Positions 33,780-43,468 of a stretch of 64,000 nucleotides of DNA are shown here, in pieces. Each line of letters starts with the position of its first letter. Within the stretch, counting starts at the first letter, position 1. A model generated the notes under the pieces. That model saw only the letters and a program-made list of their open reading frames with translations, made no database searches and had not been told where the DNA came from. A program made the translations under genes and the position numbers. Source of the stretch: Protula sp. h YS-2021 (Eukaryota > Annelida > Polychaeta > Sabellida > Serpulidae); assembly GCA_949752745.1 (NCBI GenBank), contig OX457024.1:113301900-113365899 (forward strand), written 5' to 3'.

Positions 33780-34684
33780 ATAGCCTGTGACCACTGTACA
33801 TTATGCTTATAGCCACATGTGCAAATAACCTATGACTAGTTTATATCAAGACTGGAAATAAAACTGGATCAAACGGTAAAATTTTCATTCAAATCGGTTG
33901 AACATACTGAAAATTATCTACTTTTTTTTTAAAAATTGCTAAAATATACATTATGCTTACAGCCACATGTGCAAATAGCCTGTGACTACTTTATGTCAAA
34001 ACTAGAAATAAAACTGTATCAAACGGTTAAATTTTCATTCAAATCGGTTGAACGTGCTGAAAGTTATCTACTTTTTAAAATTTACTAAAATATACATTAT
34101 GCTTACAGACATATGTACAAATAGCCTGTCACATAGTATGTCCTGGGAGGGGGTCATAATGATGTCATAATGACGTCATAATGACGTGATAGGGTGTTCT
34201 AGAACTGTCATGATATGAATGCATTATAGCCCTGTATGGTTTGCTTTCACAAGCATTCTGGTTAAGTCCCGGATAGCTCAAGTGGTAGAGCGTCAGACTC
34301 CTGCCGGACCCATGGTATGCAACCAAATCACATAGCCTTATAACGCATACATTCATCACGCACTCATTCATAACACACATTCATCATACATATTCATAAA
34401 GTACTTATTCATAATGTACTCATTCATAACACATTCAACACGTACTCTTTCATAATACACATTCATAATGCACTCTATGGTCTAGGGTTAGGATTACGCC
34501 ACTTAGGGGTATGACGTCATTATGACGTCATCAGGACGTTATCATGACGTCAGTATGATGTCATCCCAACACGAGCGCGCTCTATCCTAAAAACTGGTCC
34601 AGAAACACCACGATGGTTCTGGAACACCACATGAGGTCAGTATGACGTCACTTCGTGTTCCAGAACCCCCGTTTCCCTACTACT
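33780..34684 (-). repeat. Right inverted repeat of the 3.9-kb element
   Basis: Reverse complement of 30739-31470, with the AGCCACATGTGCAAATA.CCT segment present three times (about 33810, 33960, 34105) and the ATGACGTCAT cluster near 34500-34560. The outermost 10 bp, CCCTACTACT, mirror the left end. Confidence 0.75.
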
Positions 34685-34690
34685 CGCTAT

Positions 34691-35005
34691 TTAAGTTCTT
34701 GCTGATAAAATTTGTGATTGTGCAGTGTTCTTTTTATACTGCATTGTAGTTTTTTTGTCGTCAGGCGTTTTGTGGTAAGAGCATCGAACTGGTCCCAGCA
34801 AACATACCCATACCCAGGAGTATACACATACAATTGGCTTCTCCGTACCCAGGGGTGTGCAAGTACAATTTTCCTCTCCGTACCCAGGAGTGTACACGTA
34901 CAATTGTCTTCTCCGGACCCAGGAGTGTACACGTACAATTGTTTCTCCGTACCCAGGAGTGTACACGTACAATTGTTTTCTCCGTACCCAGGGGTGTGCA
35001 TGTGG
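34691..35005. repeat. Segmental repeat copy B, end part with 35-bp minisatellite
   Basis: Resumes the match to copy A after the element: TTTGTGATT and GTCGTCAGGCGTTTTG, then GAGCATCGAACTGGTCCCAG, correspond to 1931-2025. Six imperfect 35-bp units follow at about 34800-35000, of the type seen at 2483-2812. After 35005 no match to copy A is visible. Confidence 0.75.
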
Positions 35006-35982
35006 CTACAGTCAAAAATACATGTATGCCATAGACGCAAGATTTTGAGTTTGAACACCAGATGCAATTAGTAGGCAACACATCCGTTACACAAGTGTGC
35101 ACATCCGATAGAAGAGCCAAAGGTAAGGATGTGTGAGCCCCGCTTGTGGCCTCAAGTGGGACAAGTGGAACATAACTGATTTTGTTATTATGTTCTCAGT
35201 GCCGTTGTCTAAATACCTGAATCCTGAAAAAAAGATAACGAAATTTGCCCACTACGAGGTTCAGAGGTAGATGACCCGGTGTTGTCATGTGTGTCCAAAA
35301 AAAACAAAAAAACAAAAAAAAAAAAACAATCCGAGTTTCCAGCAAAAAAAAAGGTACGAGAGGGGGGGGGTATTGTTAGAATTTTACTCCGCGTTTCAGT
35401 AGAAATAGGGTCTTCTTTTGAAATTACTACTCCTCATTTAGGAGTGGTTTTAAGATGTCGTAGACATGTATGGTAACCAGTTGCTACACGAGTGGGATGA
35501 CAGGCACATTAATTTTATTCATAAACATGTAGCTAATAAAAGCTTTCGCGTAGTAAGTTCTCGCAATTGTACAAATACTCCCGACAACTTGACTCATTTG
35601 GCTTTACCGAGATTCCGAGAGCGTTATGTGACAGACATGTCTTTTGCCGTTTTCTAAGAGTGCGTTGTGCAATTGCCAAACCACTACAGTGAAAATTCTA
35701 TGAAAATTTGATGCTTCAGAAATGAAGAGACGAATCTTTAAATTGCAAAGAATCGTGCGAAAGATTTCTTTGGCTAAAACCAAGGGGCTGGGGGGGGGGG
35801 GAGGCGGATGTGATATATGTGACGTCTTTCGTTACCATCCACCCCTGATACGTAAGCGTGAAGTAGCCATTACCGAGAGAAAGGCACGCTTCAAATGTGT
35901 CTTTCACTCCGAGTCCATTCCTCTAAATACCTTTGTTCCCTCACAGCTGACTGCCTTAGAGTCTGAATATAAAAACCCCCGC
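35006..35982. other. Non-coding stretch before the Polinton
   Basis: Contains an A/C-rich run near 35297-35330, a G run near 35361 and another near 35792. No gene recognised. It ends in a C-rich tract that holds the Polinton target site. Confidence 0.5.
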
Positions 35983-35998
35983 CCCCCTAGTAGATAGG

Positions 35999-36092
35999 AA
36001 ATAAGAGAATGACCCCAGAGAATGACCCCAGAGAATGACCCCACTAGTGGGGTCATTCTCTGGGGTCATTCTCTGGGGTCATTCTCTTATTT
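35999..36092. repeat. 94-bp perfect palindrome, left end
   Basis: Each 47-base arm holds AAATAAG, three copies of AGAGAATGACCCC and ACT; the centre is ACTAGT. Arms are exact reverse complements. It lies 10 bp inside the element end and could extrude as a cruciform or hairpin. The right end has the same structure at 55693-55786. Confidence 0.95.
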
Positions 36093-36255
36093 ATTTTGAG
36101 GTGATTCTCTTGTAAGAGTTCTGCCCCAGAGCCCATGTTTCATAGAGGAACGCCTGGTAGTCGACATATACCTCTTCCCATAAATCAGCATCCTTCTTTG
36201 AGAAATGATAAGCCGCCAGGCGTTCCTCAGTGAAAAATTCTTTCTTAAACTGCAT
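36091..36255 (-). CDS. 54-residue ORF in left TIR, function unknown
   Basis: Starts at the ATG at 36255 and ends at the edge of the terminal palindrome. The product begins MQFKKEFFTEERL and contains many aromatic and acidic residues with no domain I recognise. The same 54 codons occur intact in the right TIR at 55530-55694, so the element has two copies. Being inside the TIR, conservation between copies could reflect TIR homogenisation rather than selection. No TATA box is obvious nearby. Confidence 0.4.
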   Translation of the reverse strand: MQFKKEFFTEERLAAYHFSKKDADLWEEVYVDYQAFLYETWALGQNSYKRITSK

Positions 36256-36849
36256 ATTATTTTTTCGACACGTCTGCTCTCTACAAAAAGTTCGAAAGCT
36301 CTGCAGGCGGAGATGACGAAATGTGTGTATGTGACGAAATGATGTGTGAAACGTCAGACCACCCCCCCCCCACCCCTCCTTGTCAATACACAGAGTATTG
36401 ACGACCACCCCCCCCACCCCTCCCCCAAGAATCTGTGTTGCCGACCACCCCCCCACCCCTCCCCTAGAACAGAGTAACAGAGTAACAGAGTATTACTATT
36501 TGCATAAAACAACTCCCAAACAAAAAGTAAACTTATGTTAGTATGTTTAAAGCATTTTTCCACACATTTTTCTTGACGAAATGGATGGTTGTATAAACGA
36601 AACGCCATTTGTGCAGTTGTTAGGGTGATTACGAGATTGGAAATAACGACTTCCGCTGAAGCGTTGATGAAGCGCTGATGAAGCGTTGAAGTGTATAACC
36701 CCCCCCCCCTCCCTCCCCAAATTGAAAAAAAAAGCTCACGTGAGTGTCTCGAGTGAAAAGGTGTGTGCCGTGCCGAGACGGGGTGGGGTGTGTGGTGTGT
36801 GGAGAGACAGAGAAAGAGAGAGTTTTTTTTTTTTTTTGAAAGAAGGCGT

Positions 36850-38440
36850 GAGTGTCTCGAGTGAAAGGGGGTGTGTACGCCGAGACGGGGTGGGGGGTGT
36901 GTGTGGAGAGAGACAGAGACAGAGAGAGTTTTTTTTTTTGAAAGAAGGCGTGAGTGTCTCGAGTGAAAGGGGGTGTGTACGCCGAGACGGGTGCCGCATT
37001 GCAAAGCACGTCAGACCACCCCCCCACCCCTCCACCAAGAATCTCCGAGACGTCTCGAGTGAAAGGGTGTGTGTGCGCCGAGACGGGTGCCGCATTGTTG
37101 AAACGTCAGACCACCCCCCCCCACCCCTCCCCCAAGAATCTCCGAGACGTCTCGAGTGAAAGGGGGTGTGTGTGCCGAGACGGGGTGGGGTGTGTGGAGA
37201 GACAGAGACAGAGAGTTTTTTTTTTTTTTGAAAGAAGGCGTGAGTGTCTCGAGTGAACGAGGGTGTGTACGCCGAGACGGGTGCCGCATTGCAAAGCACG
37301 TCAGACCACCCCCCCACCCCTCCCCCAAGAATCTCCGAGACGTCTCGAGTGAAAGGGTGTGTGTGCGCCGAGACGGGTGCCGCATTGTTGAAACGTCAGA
37401 CCACCCCCCCACCCCTCCCCCAAGAATCTCCGAGACGTCTCGAGTGAAAGGGGGTGTGTGTGCCGAGACGGGGTGGGGTGTGTGGAGAGACAGAGACAGA
37501 GAGTTTTTTTTTTTTGAAAGAAGGCGTGAGTGTCTCGAGTGAACGAGGGTGTGTACGCCGAGACGGGTGCCGCATTGTTGCATGCATTGCAAAGCACGTC
37601 CGTTGAAACGTCAGACCACCCCCCCCCCCACCCCTCCCCAAGCGAGAGACGAGAGAGTGTGACGAAAGAAAACGTCATATGATGCAAGGATGCTGCTGCA
37701 TGGATTACGATTGCGAGGGATTGCGAGCGAAAAGTGTGTTTCCGGTGGAAGGATTGGGAAAGGTTGTAGAATGGTGCAATGGTAGAATGGTATGGGGGGG
37801 GGGGGGCTTGTGGAAAAAAAAAAGTCGAGACGTCTCGAGTGAAAGGGGGGTGTGCCGTGCCGAGACGGTGTGGAGATAGAGTTTTAAAGCATTTCCCATT
37901 CTCATGCATACTTTTCCAAACAGAGTTGTTCTCGAGTGAAGGAGGGTGTGTGTGCCGAGACGGGGTGTGGGGTGTGTGGGGTGTGGAGAGACAGAGACAG
38001 AGAGTTTTTTTTTTAAAGAAGGCGTGAGTGTCTCGAGTGAACGAGGGTGTGTACGCCGAGACGGGTGCCGCATTGTTGAAACGTCAGACCACCCCCCCCC
38101 CACCCCTCCCCAAAAAAAAAAAAAGCCGAGACGTCTCGAGTGAAAGGGGGTGTGTGCCGAGACGGGTGCCGCATTGCAAAGCATGTCAGACCACCCCCCC
38201 CCCACCCCTCCCCCAAGAATCTCCGAGACGTCTCGAGTGAAAGGGGGTGTGTGTGCCGAGACGGGTGCCGCATTGCAAAGCATGTCAGACCACCCCCCCA
38301 CCCCTCCCCCAAGAATCTCCGAGACGTCTCGAGTGAAAGGGGGTGTGTGCGCCGAGACGGGTGCCGCATTGTTGAAACGTCAGACCACCCCCCCCACCCC
38401 TCCCCAAAAAAAAAAAGTCGAGACGTCTCGAGTGAAAGAG
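36850..38440. repeat. TIR-internal array of ~90-bp G-rich/palindromic units
   Basis: Units alternate a C-run block (CCACCCCCCCACCCCTCCCC), the 12-bp palindrome CGAGACGTCTCG, and a GAGACAGAGACAGAGAGTTT block followed by a T run. On the complementary strand the C blocks read as four closely spaced G runs, a G-quadruplex pattern. Some units are interrupted by a unique segment at about 37640-37920. The reading frames through it are repeat artefacts. Confidence 0.85.
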
Positions 38441-38738
38441 GCTGCTTACGGGACACACTGGGGGAAGAGTATTTACACAGCAGCAACACTTGCTTGACGT
38501 TTCGCGTTTTCGCCGTTGGCGTCTCGAGTGAAAGAGGCTGCTTACGGGACACACTGGGGGAAGAGTATGTACACAGCAGCATTATTGCTTGACGTTTGGC
38601 GTTTTCGCCGTTAGCGTCTCGAGTGAAAGAGGGGCTGCTTACGGGACACACTGGGCCACTGGGAATCGCTACCAGTGCCACTTGCTTCACCGTCTCGTTT
38701 CGTTGGCGTCTCGCTTGACTCAGCAGCGGATGGTTGGG

Positions 38739-38746
38739 TATAAAAG
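38739..38746 (+). promoter_or_regulatory. TATA box for the left gene cluster (in TIR)
   Basis: TATAAAAG followed by a G run, about 65 bp before the ATG at 38804 and 175 bp before the polymerase ATG. A mirrored copy lies at 53246-53253. The long frame's first ATG (38734) lies upstream of this box and is therefore not a likely start. Confidence 0.65.
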
Positions 38747-38803
38747 AGGGGGGTTGTGTGTGGACCTTATCAGTACAGTGTAGCAGTGTACAGTGTAGCA
38801 GTC

Positions 38804-39016
38804 ATGGAGAACAAGACAAGGAGCGCAACAAGCAACGCAGCGGCGGCAGCGGTGGCAGCAGCGCAGCGCAGCAAGCAACAGCAAGCAACAGCAAGCAACA
38901 GCAGCAAGCAAGGATGGCTACGAATTCAGACACATCAGTGTTTTGTCATGAGTGCAAACGGACATTTCCATTTCTGGACTTGTATGTGGCACATACATGT
39001 AAACCAGCAAGGTTGA
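38804..39016 (+). CDS. Leader ORF starting in the TIR, out of frame with polB
   Basis: ATG at 38804 (GTCATGG, good context) begins MENKTRSA and runs 71 codons through CAG/CAA-rich repeats before stopping at 39016. The right-end paralogous promoter drives a gene with the same first codons in frame (53179). Here the frame differs from polymerase, so it would act as an upstream ORF, or an indel in the repeats has separated a former leader from polB. Confidence 0.35.
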   Translation: MENKTRSATSNAAAAAVAAAQRSKQQQATASNSSKQGWLRIQTHQCFVMSANGHFHFWTCMWHIHVNQQG

Positions 39017-42000
39017 AACGTGCTATAGAAGAGCTTGTTCAGCAAATAGAAGTGAAGAGACAAAAGACGATGGAAGATAGCATTATCAGATCTGATCCGT
39101 TCCTCTGCGGTGAATGTGCAAAGATATTTCCATCTATGGATGCGTTTGACACACATGTATGCAGGATGCTTCCAAAGAGAGTACAAGTAGGGAAAGGGAG
39201 AAGAGTGAGTCTTGGTGAAAATGCACAGGAAAGACGGTTTGAGCCTGAAGATGGATCGGATTTATTACTTGAAATGCGGCAACAAGAGAATCGGATTAAG
39301 AGACATTTGTTGGAGACCTTAAACCAAGGCATGAAATGGTACATTGTCGTGCATGCACGCTTCAAGAAACTGATGGCGAATGCTGAAGGTGTGATGGTAG
39401 AACAAGTGGATAATGCTTTTATCAGCAGTCGAACACATATAGCCTACAATCCAGAGGATATTGAACAGGACTTGCCAGAAGCCTATAAAGAATTGTTTAC
39501 CAAGTTTGATGAACATGAGCGACAAGGGTCTGGCTGGGTGTTGGATAACATCCTGTATATTGAAGTGCATACAGCTACATCAGCACCTCTGGAAGCGAGC
39601 AGTTATATCGAACTGCCGAAGAGAGTGAAGAATACATTAGGTGTATTAAACATTCAGAATAAAGACAACAAGTGTTTCTTATGGTCAGTACTGGCTCACC
39701 TTCACCCTTCAACAAGCAATAACCGACAGCGTGTGCATGAATACAAAGCATTTGAGAACGAATTGAAGGTGGAAGGCATGACATTTCCCACACCGATCAG
39801 AGACATTCCAAAGTTTGAAAAGGAGAATGATGTGTCCATCAACGTGTTTGGATATGAACAGGAGGTTGTTGTTCCGATACAACTGAGTCGAAACACCAGC
39901 GCAGCCAGCGCGAGAGAAATCAACTTACTTTTGATTAGCAATGACAAGACAAGGCATTATTGCCTCATCAAGAATTTCAGCAGACTGATGGCTTATCGTA
40001 CCAAGTATAATGGAGCAATGTTTTATTGTTTCAACTGTCTTCACGGGTTTACACGACAAGATCTGTTAGACAAGCATCGCGAAGTGTGTGGCAAGCATGG
40101 AGCGCAACGTTTATCATTTCCCAAGGAACCCTTCATCAAGTTCAAGAATGTAGCCAAACAACAGCGAGTCCCTTTTGTGATTTATGCCGACTTTGAATGT
40201 TTCACGAAAAAGCATGAAGAAGTGAGGTACCAGCATCATCGTCCAAACAGCTTTGCCTATGTGGTTGTGAGCCAGTATGAGACACGCGCCCCAGTCCTGT
40301 ATCGAGGAGACAATGCTGTGAAAGTCTTTTTAGACCATATGGTGACTGAGCGTAATCGTATTGTGCACGGTTTACAACAGCCAAAGGAGATGGTGATGAC
40401 TCAAGCAGACAAAGAGGATTTCAGGACTGCGGTCGACTGCTACATTTGTCATGAGCCTCTAGGAGCAGATCGTGTGAGAGATCATGATCATATCAATGGG
40501 GAATACCGTGGGGCTGCACATAGTGAATGCAATTTACATTTTCAATTTCGAAAGGATCAGCAGGGGGATAAAGATTCGTTTATCATCCCTGTTTTTTTCC
40601 ACAATTTGCGAGGTTATGACAGTCATTTGATCGTGGAGGAAATTGGAAAGTTCAAAAATGAAACGATTACAGTCATTCCCAACACCGTTGAGAAATATAT
40701 TGCATTCACCATGAGCAATCTGAAATTTACGGACAGCTTTCAGTTCATGAGTACGTCTCTACAGAAGTTGGTCTCCAACCTGGCGGCAGAAGGGAAAGAG
40801 AACTTTTATCACATGACCTCTCACATTCACGATAGCGACCAGCAAGAGTTACTGTTGAGAAAGGGAGTGTACCCCTACGATTACGTGGATGAGCCATCCA
40901 AGTTTGCTGAAACACAACTGCCGTCCAAGGACAAGTTTTACAGTCAGCTTAGTGAAGAAGGCATTAGTGATGAGGATTATGCACATGCACAGAAGGTGTG
41001 GGAGACATTCCACTGCACTACATTTGGCGACTACCATGACTTGTACCTGAAATCGGATGTGTTACTGCTGGCTGACGTGTTTGAAAACTTTCGTCACGTA
41101 TGTCTCAACACCTATGAATTGGATCCTGCCCACTACTATACAGCGCCAGGCTTGTCGTGGGATGCGATGTTAAAAGCGACAAAGGTGAAGTTGGAATTGA
41201 TCAATGACATTGACATGTACCAAATGGTTGAACAAGGCTTACGTGGAGGAATATCTGTCATCACACACAAGTATGCGAAAGCAAATAACCCCTACGTAGC
41301 AGAGTATGATCCCACGAAACCGACCCATTACCTAATGTACCTGGATGCGAACAACCTGTACGGCTGGGCCATGTCACAAAGCATGCCGGAAAGTGGATTC
41401 ATGTGGGTGAACGAGCCAGAATCCATTGACTTCATGGAAGTGGATGAAGATGACGAGATTGGCTACATTTTAGAAGTGGATTTGGAATACCCACAGACCA
41501 TTCATGATCGTCATAATCACTACCCAGTGGCTCCAGAGCGGAAAAGTGTGAAGGTGGGAGAATTATCAGAGCATAGTCAGAAGCTACGGAAAGATCTCAA
41601 CATGAAAGACAAACCCAGTGAAAAGCTTATTCCCAACTTGTGTGACAAGAAGAAATATGTACTTCATTATAGAAATTTACAGCAATATGTGTCACTGGGA
41701 TTGAAAGTCACGAAGGTGCATCGTGCCATCATGTTTGCACAGAGCAAATGGTTAGCGAAATACATCTCGTTGAACACGGAAAAGAGAAAGTTGGCCAAGA
41801 ACCCGTTTGAGAAAGATTTTTTCAAATTGATGAACAACTCTGTGTTTGGCAAAACCATGGAAAATGTGAGAAAACGCATCCATGTGGAACTCGTTCACCA
41901 GGAAAAGCGGTTCAAGAAAGTTGTAGCCAAACCGTCATTCCACCAATTTAGAATTTTCAACGAAGATTTGACCGCGGTACATTTACACAAAGTGGATTTG

Positions 42001-42644
42001 CTTCTGGATAAGCCCATTCAAGTCGGCTTCACCATTCTCGACCTCAGCAAAGTGCTCATGTTTGACTTTCATTACAACTACATCATGGCCAAGTATCCCG
42101 ACGCCAAGTTGTTGTTCAGCGACACCGACAGTCTATGTTACGACATAGAAACGGATGATATCTACAAGGATATGCAGGAAGATGCCGACTTGTTCGACAC
42201 AAGTGACTATCCCCCCAATCATTTCCTGCATTCCAACGTGAACAAGAAAGTGCTTGGGAAAATGAAAGATGAGACGGCGGGCATTCCATTGAAGAGTTTG
42301 TTGGACTTCGGCCGAAAATGTACAGCATGATGTATGGTGGGAAAGAAAAACATACGGCTAAAGGTATCACTTACGCCTGTCAAAGACGGATGAAACATGA
42401 GCAGTATAAGGACAGTTTGTTCAACCAAACGCAGATGATGGTGACAGGACACACCATTCGAAGCCATGACCACCAGATTTTCTCGGAGAAGTTGAGGAAA
42501 GTAGCTCTCTCCCCCTTTGATGATAAGCGATACGTGTTGAATGATGGCTATTCCACTTTGGCGCATGGGCATTACAAGGCAGCAGCCAGGGCGGCAGCAG
42601 CCAGGGCGGCGGCAGCCAGGGCGGCGGCGGCAGCAACAGTATAA
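38914..42644 (+). CDS. Protein-primed-type DNA polymerase B (frame break near C-terminus)
   Basis: Replicates the element. The ATG at 38914 (AGGATGG) is the first in-frame one after the TATA box. Two zinc-finger-like motifs (CHECKRTF..H.C, CGECAKIF..H.C) lie at residues ~11-83. A conserved N-terminal block (NIQNKDNKCFLW) lies near 246. The exonuclease motifs are DFECF (~425), NLRGYD (~563) and SDVLLLAD (~712), with an HNH/endonuclease VII-like insert, CYICH...RVRDHDH, at ~510-535. Polymerase motifs are DANNLYG (~809), NNSVFGK (~970) and DTDS (~1068). The frame ends at 42330, but conserved C-terminal sequence continues in the -1 frame from about 42280 to 42644, so one base has been lost or a sequencing error exists. 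The conserved tail is followed by an Ala/Arg repeat that ends in the next TATA box. Confidence 0.93.
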
Positions 42645-42647
42645 AAG
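42640..42647 (+). promoter_or_regulatory. TATA box overlapping the polB stop codon
   Basis: TATAAAAG followed by a G run; the TAA at 42642-42644 inside it ends the polymerase reading. The next ATG is 64 bp downstream (42711). This places the PC4 gene promoter within the end of polB. Confidence 0.6.
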
Positions 42648-42710
42648 GGGGGGGGGACTCTCACCACAACTTCAGAGTGAGTTGAGAGTGAGAGTGAGTT
42701 GAGGGTGAAC

Positions 42711-43070
42711 ATGAAGAGATCTGCAACAACGGATATGGATACTCTAGCAGATACGGTGAAAGACTTGAACGTGAACAATCCCACCGCCACCACCACCACT
42801 ATCAAGAAATTAAAAGTGGAGACGGCGACGGCGGCACCACCACAGTCGTGGGATGGAATGCTTTCTCTAGGCAATGGAAAGTATATCAAGATTATGAAAC
42901 AAAGCAATGAAGGTGTGGTGAACATTCGCAAGTACCTCAGAGATGAGGGGACTGGAAGGAACCGTCCTACGAAAAAGGGTATCTTGCTGACCATACCTGA
43001 ATGGAAAATGTTGAAGAAGCAGGTGAAAGAAGTGGATAAAAGGCTTCGCAGACAAGACGACAACGCATAA
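42711..43070 (+). CDS. PC4 (p15)-domain ssDNA-binding protein
   Basis: 119 residues from the ATG at 42711. Residues 1-45 are Thr/Ala/Lys-rich. Residues about 50-115 match the transcriptional coactivator PC4 domain: LGNGKYIKIMK, VVNIRKYLRDEG, then PTKKGILLTIPEWKMLKK. The IR.Y ... KKGI.L....W..L pattern is diagnostic. PC4-fold proteins bind single-stranded DNA and influence transcription or replication, and the gene lies directly behind polB. A homolog with one stop sits in the 3.9-kb element (32589-33056). Confidence 0.8.
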   Translation: MKRSATTDMDTLADTVKDLNVNNPTATTTTIKKLKVETATAAPPQSWDGMLSLGNGKYIKIMKQSNEGVVNIRKYLRDEGTGRNRPTKKGILLTIPEWKMLKKQVKEVDKRLRRQDDNA

Positions 43071-43087
43071 CCAGGTAACCCCCCATC

Positions 43088-43462
43088 ATGAATGCACTCA
43101 TGTTAAACAATGGTGCTTACCTTAAAGTCAATGAGAGGAATGAAGTGATGATGGGTTCTCGGAGATGTTCTGCTTATCGGTTTAAACCTGAAGTGTGGAA
43201 AGACTTTAAAAACATACCGCTTGAAGCTGGGTTTGAACGCAGACTTGAAAATAAACTGGAAGTGACGGTGGCTGAATATGATTCTAACATACGTGTGACA
43301 TTCTGTAGAAATCTTTTACAGGATTATCCAAAGGATTATAAGGGAGTTGTGCCAGACACACCCTATGCACAGTTGATCTTCTTTGATATCAAGAACTGGC
43401 GCGCAATCTTACGATTCCTAGAAGCTATACAGCATCCACTGTTCGACATCCTCCGAGTATAA
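43088..43462 (+). CDS. Divergent tandem PC4-like protein 1
   Basis: 124 residues. The N-terminal half (LNNGAYLKVNERNEVMM ... FKPEVWKDF) and C-terminal half (LEVTVAEYDSNIRVTF ... LIFFDIKNWRAILRFL) each follow a strand-rich layout ending in a helix with W, as in PC4. The canonical KKGI is lost, so the relation is by pattern and by gene context. It starts 18 bp after the PC4 gene. The stop TAA at 43460-43462 overlaps a TATAAAAA. Confidence 0.5.
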   Translation: MNALMLNNGAYLKVNERNEVMMGSRRCSAYRFKPEVWKDFKNIPLEAGFERRLENKLEVTVAEYDSNIRVTFCRNLLQDYPKDYKGVVPDTPYAQLIFFDIKNWRAILRFLEAIQHPLFDILRV

Positions 43463-43468
43463 AAATAC

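Larger units (their letters stand above)
30739..34684. mobile_element. 3.9-kb Polinton-like non-autonomous element
   Basis: CGCTAT at 30733-30738 and at 34685-34690 flank 3,946 bp that begins AGTAGTAGGG and ends CCCTACTACT. Long inverted repeats cover about 30739-31470 and 33780-34684. The six-base target duplication and the AGTAG start are the same as in the large Polinton that begins at 35989. Inside are decayed genes for a C2H2/C2HC-type protein and two PC4-like proteins, with no polymerase, integrase or capsid gene. The uninterrupted paralogous site is visible at about 1908. I read it as a deletion derivative or satellite of a Polinton. Confidence 0.7.
35989..38870 (+). repeat. Left terminal inverted repeat of the Polinton
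   Basis: Runs from the outer AGTAGATAGG through a palindrome, a small ORF, a long array of ~90-bp units, three ~95-bp units and a promoter, to a few codons past the ATG at 38804. Array units combine a CGAGACGTCTCGAGTGAAAG word, a GTGCCGAGACGGGTGCCGCA word and a CCACCCCTCCCCCAAGAATC word. The copy matches 53107-55796 in reverse; the size difference comes from homopolymers and unit number. Confidence 0.9.

Noticed and set aside
36629..38690. Many 60-220-codon frames in the left TIR and their mirror images at 53.2-55.2 kb
   Set aside because: They follow the ~90-bp tandem units and homopolymers, overlap each other on both strands and have no family motif.
36001..38870. CRISPR-like array in the TIR
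   Set aside because: Units vary, lack unique spacers and lie in a eukaryotic transposon; they are a minisatellite.
38734..38913. Upstream extension of the polymerase frame from the ATG at 38734
   Set aside because: The ATG lies before the TATA box and within TIR repeat sequence; the ATG at 38914 just before the first zinc finger is a better start.
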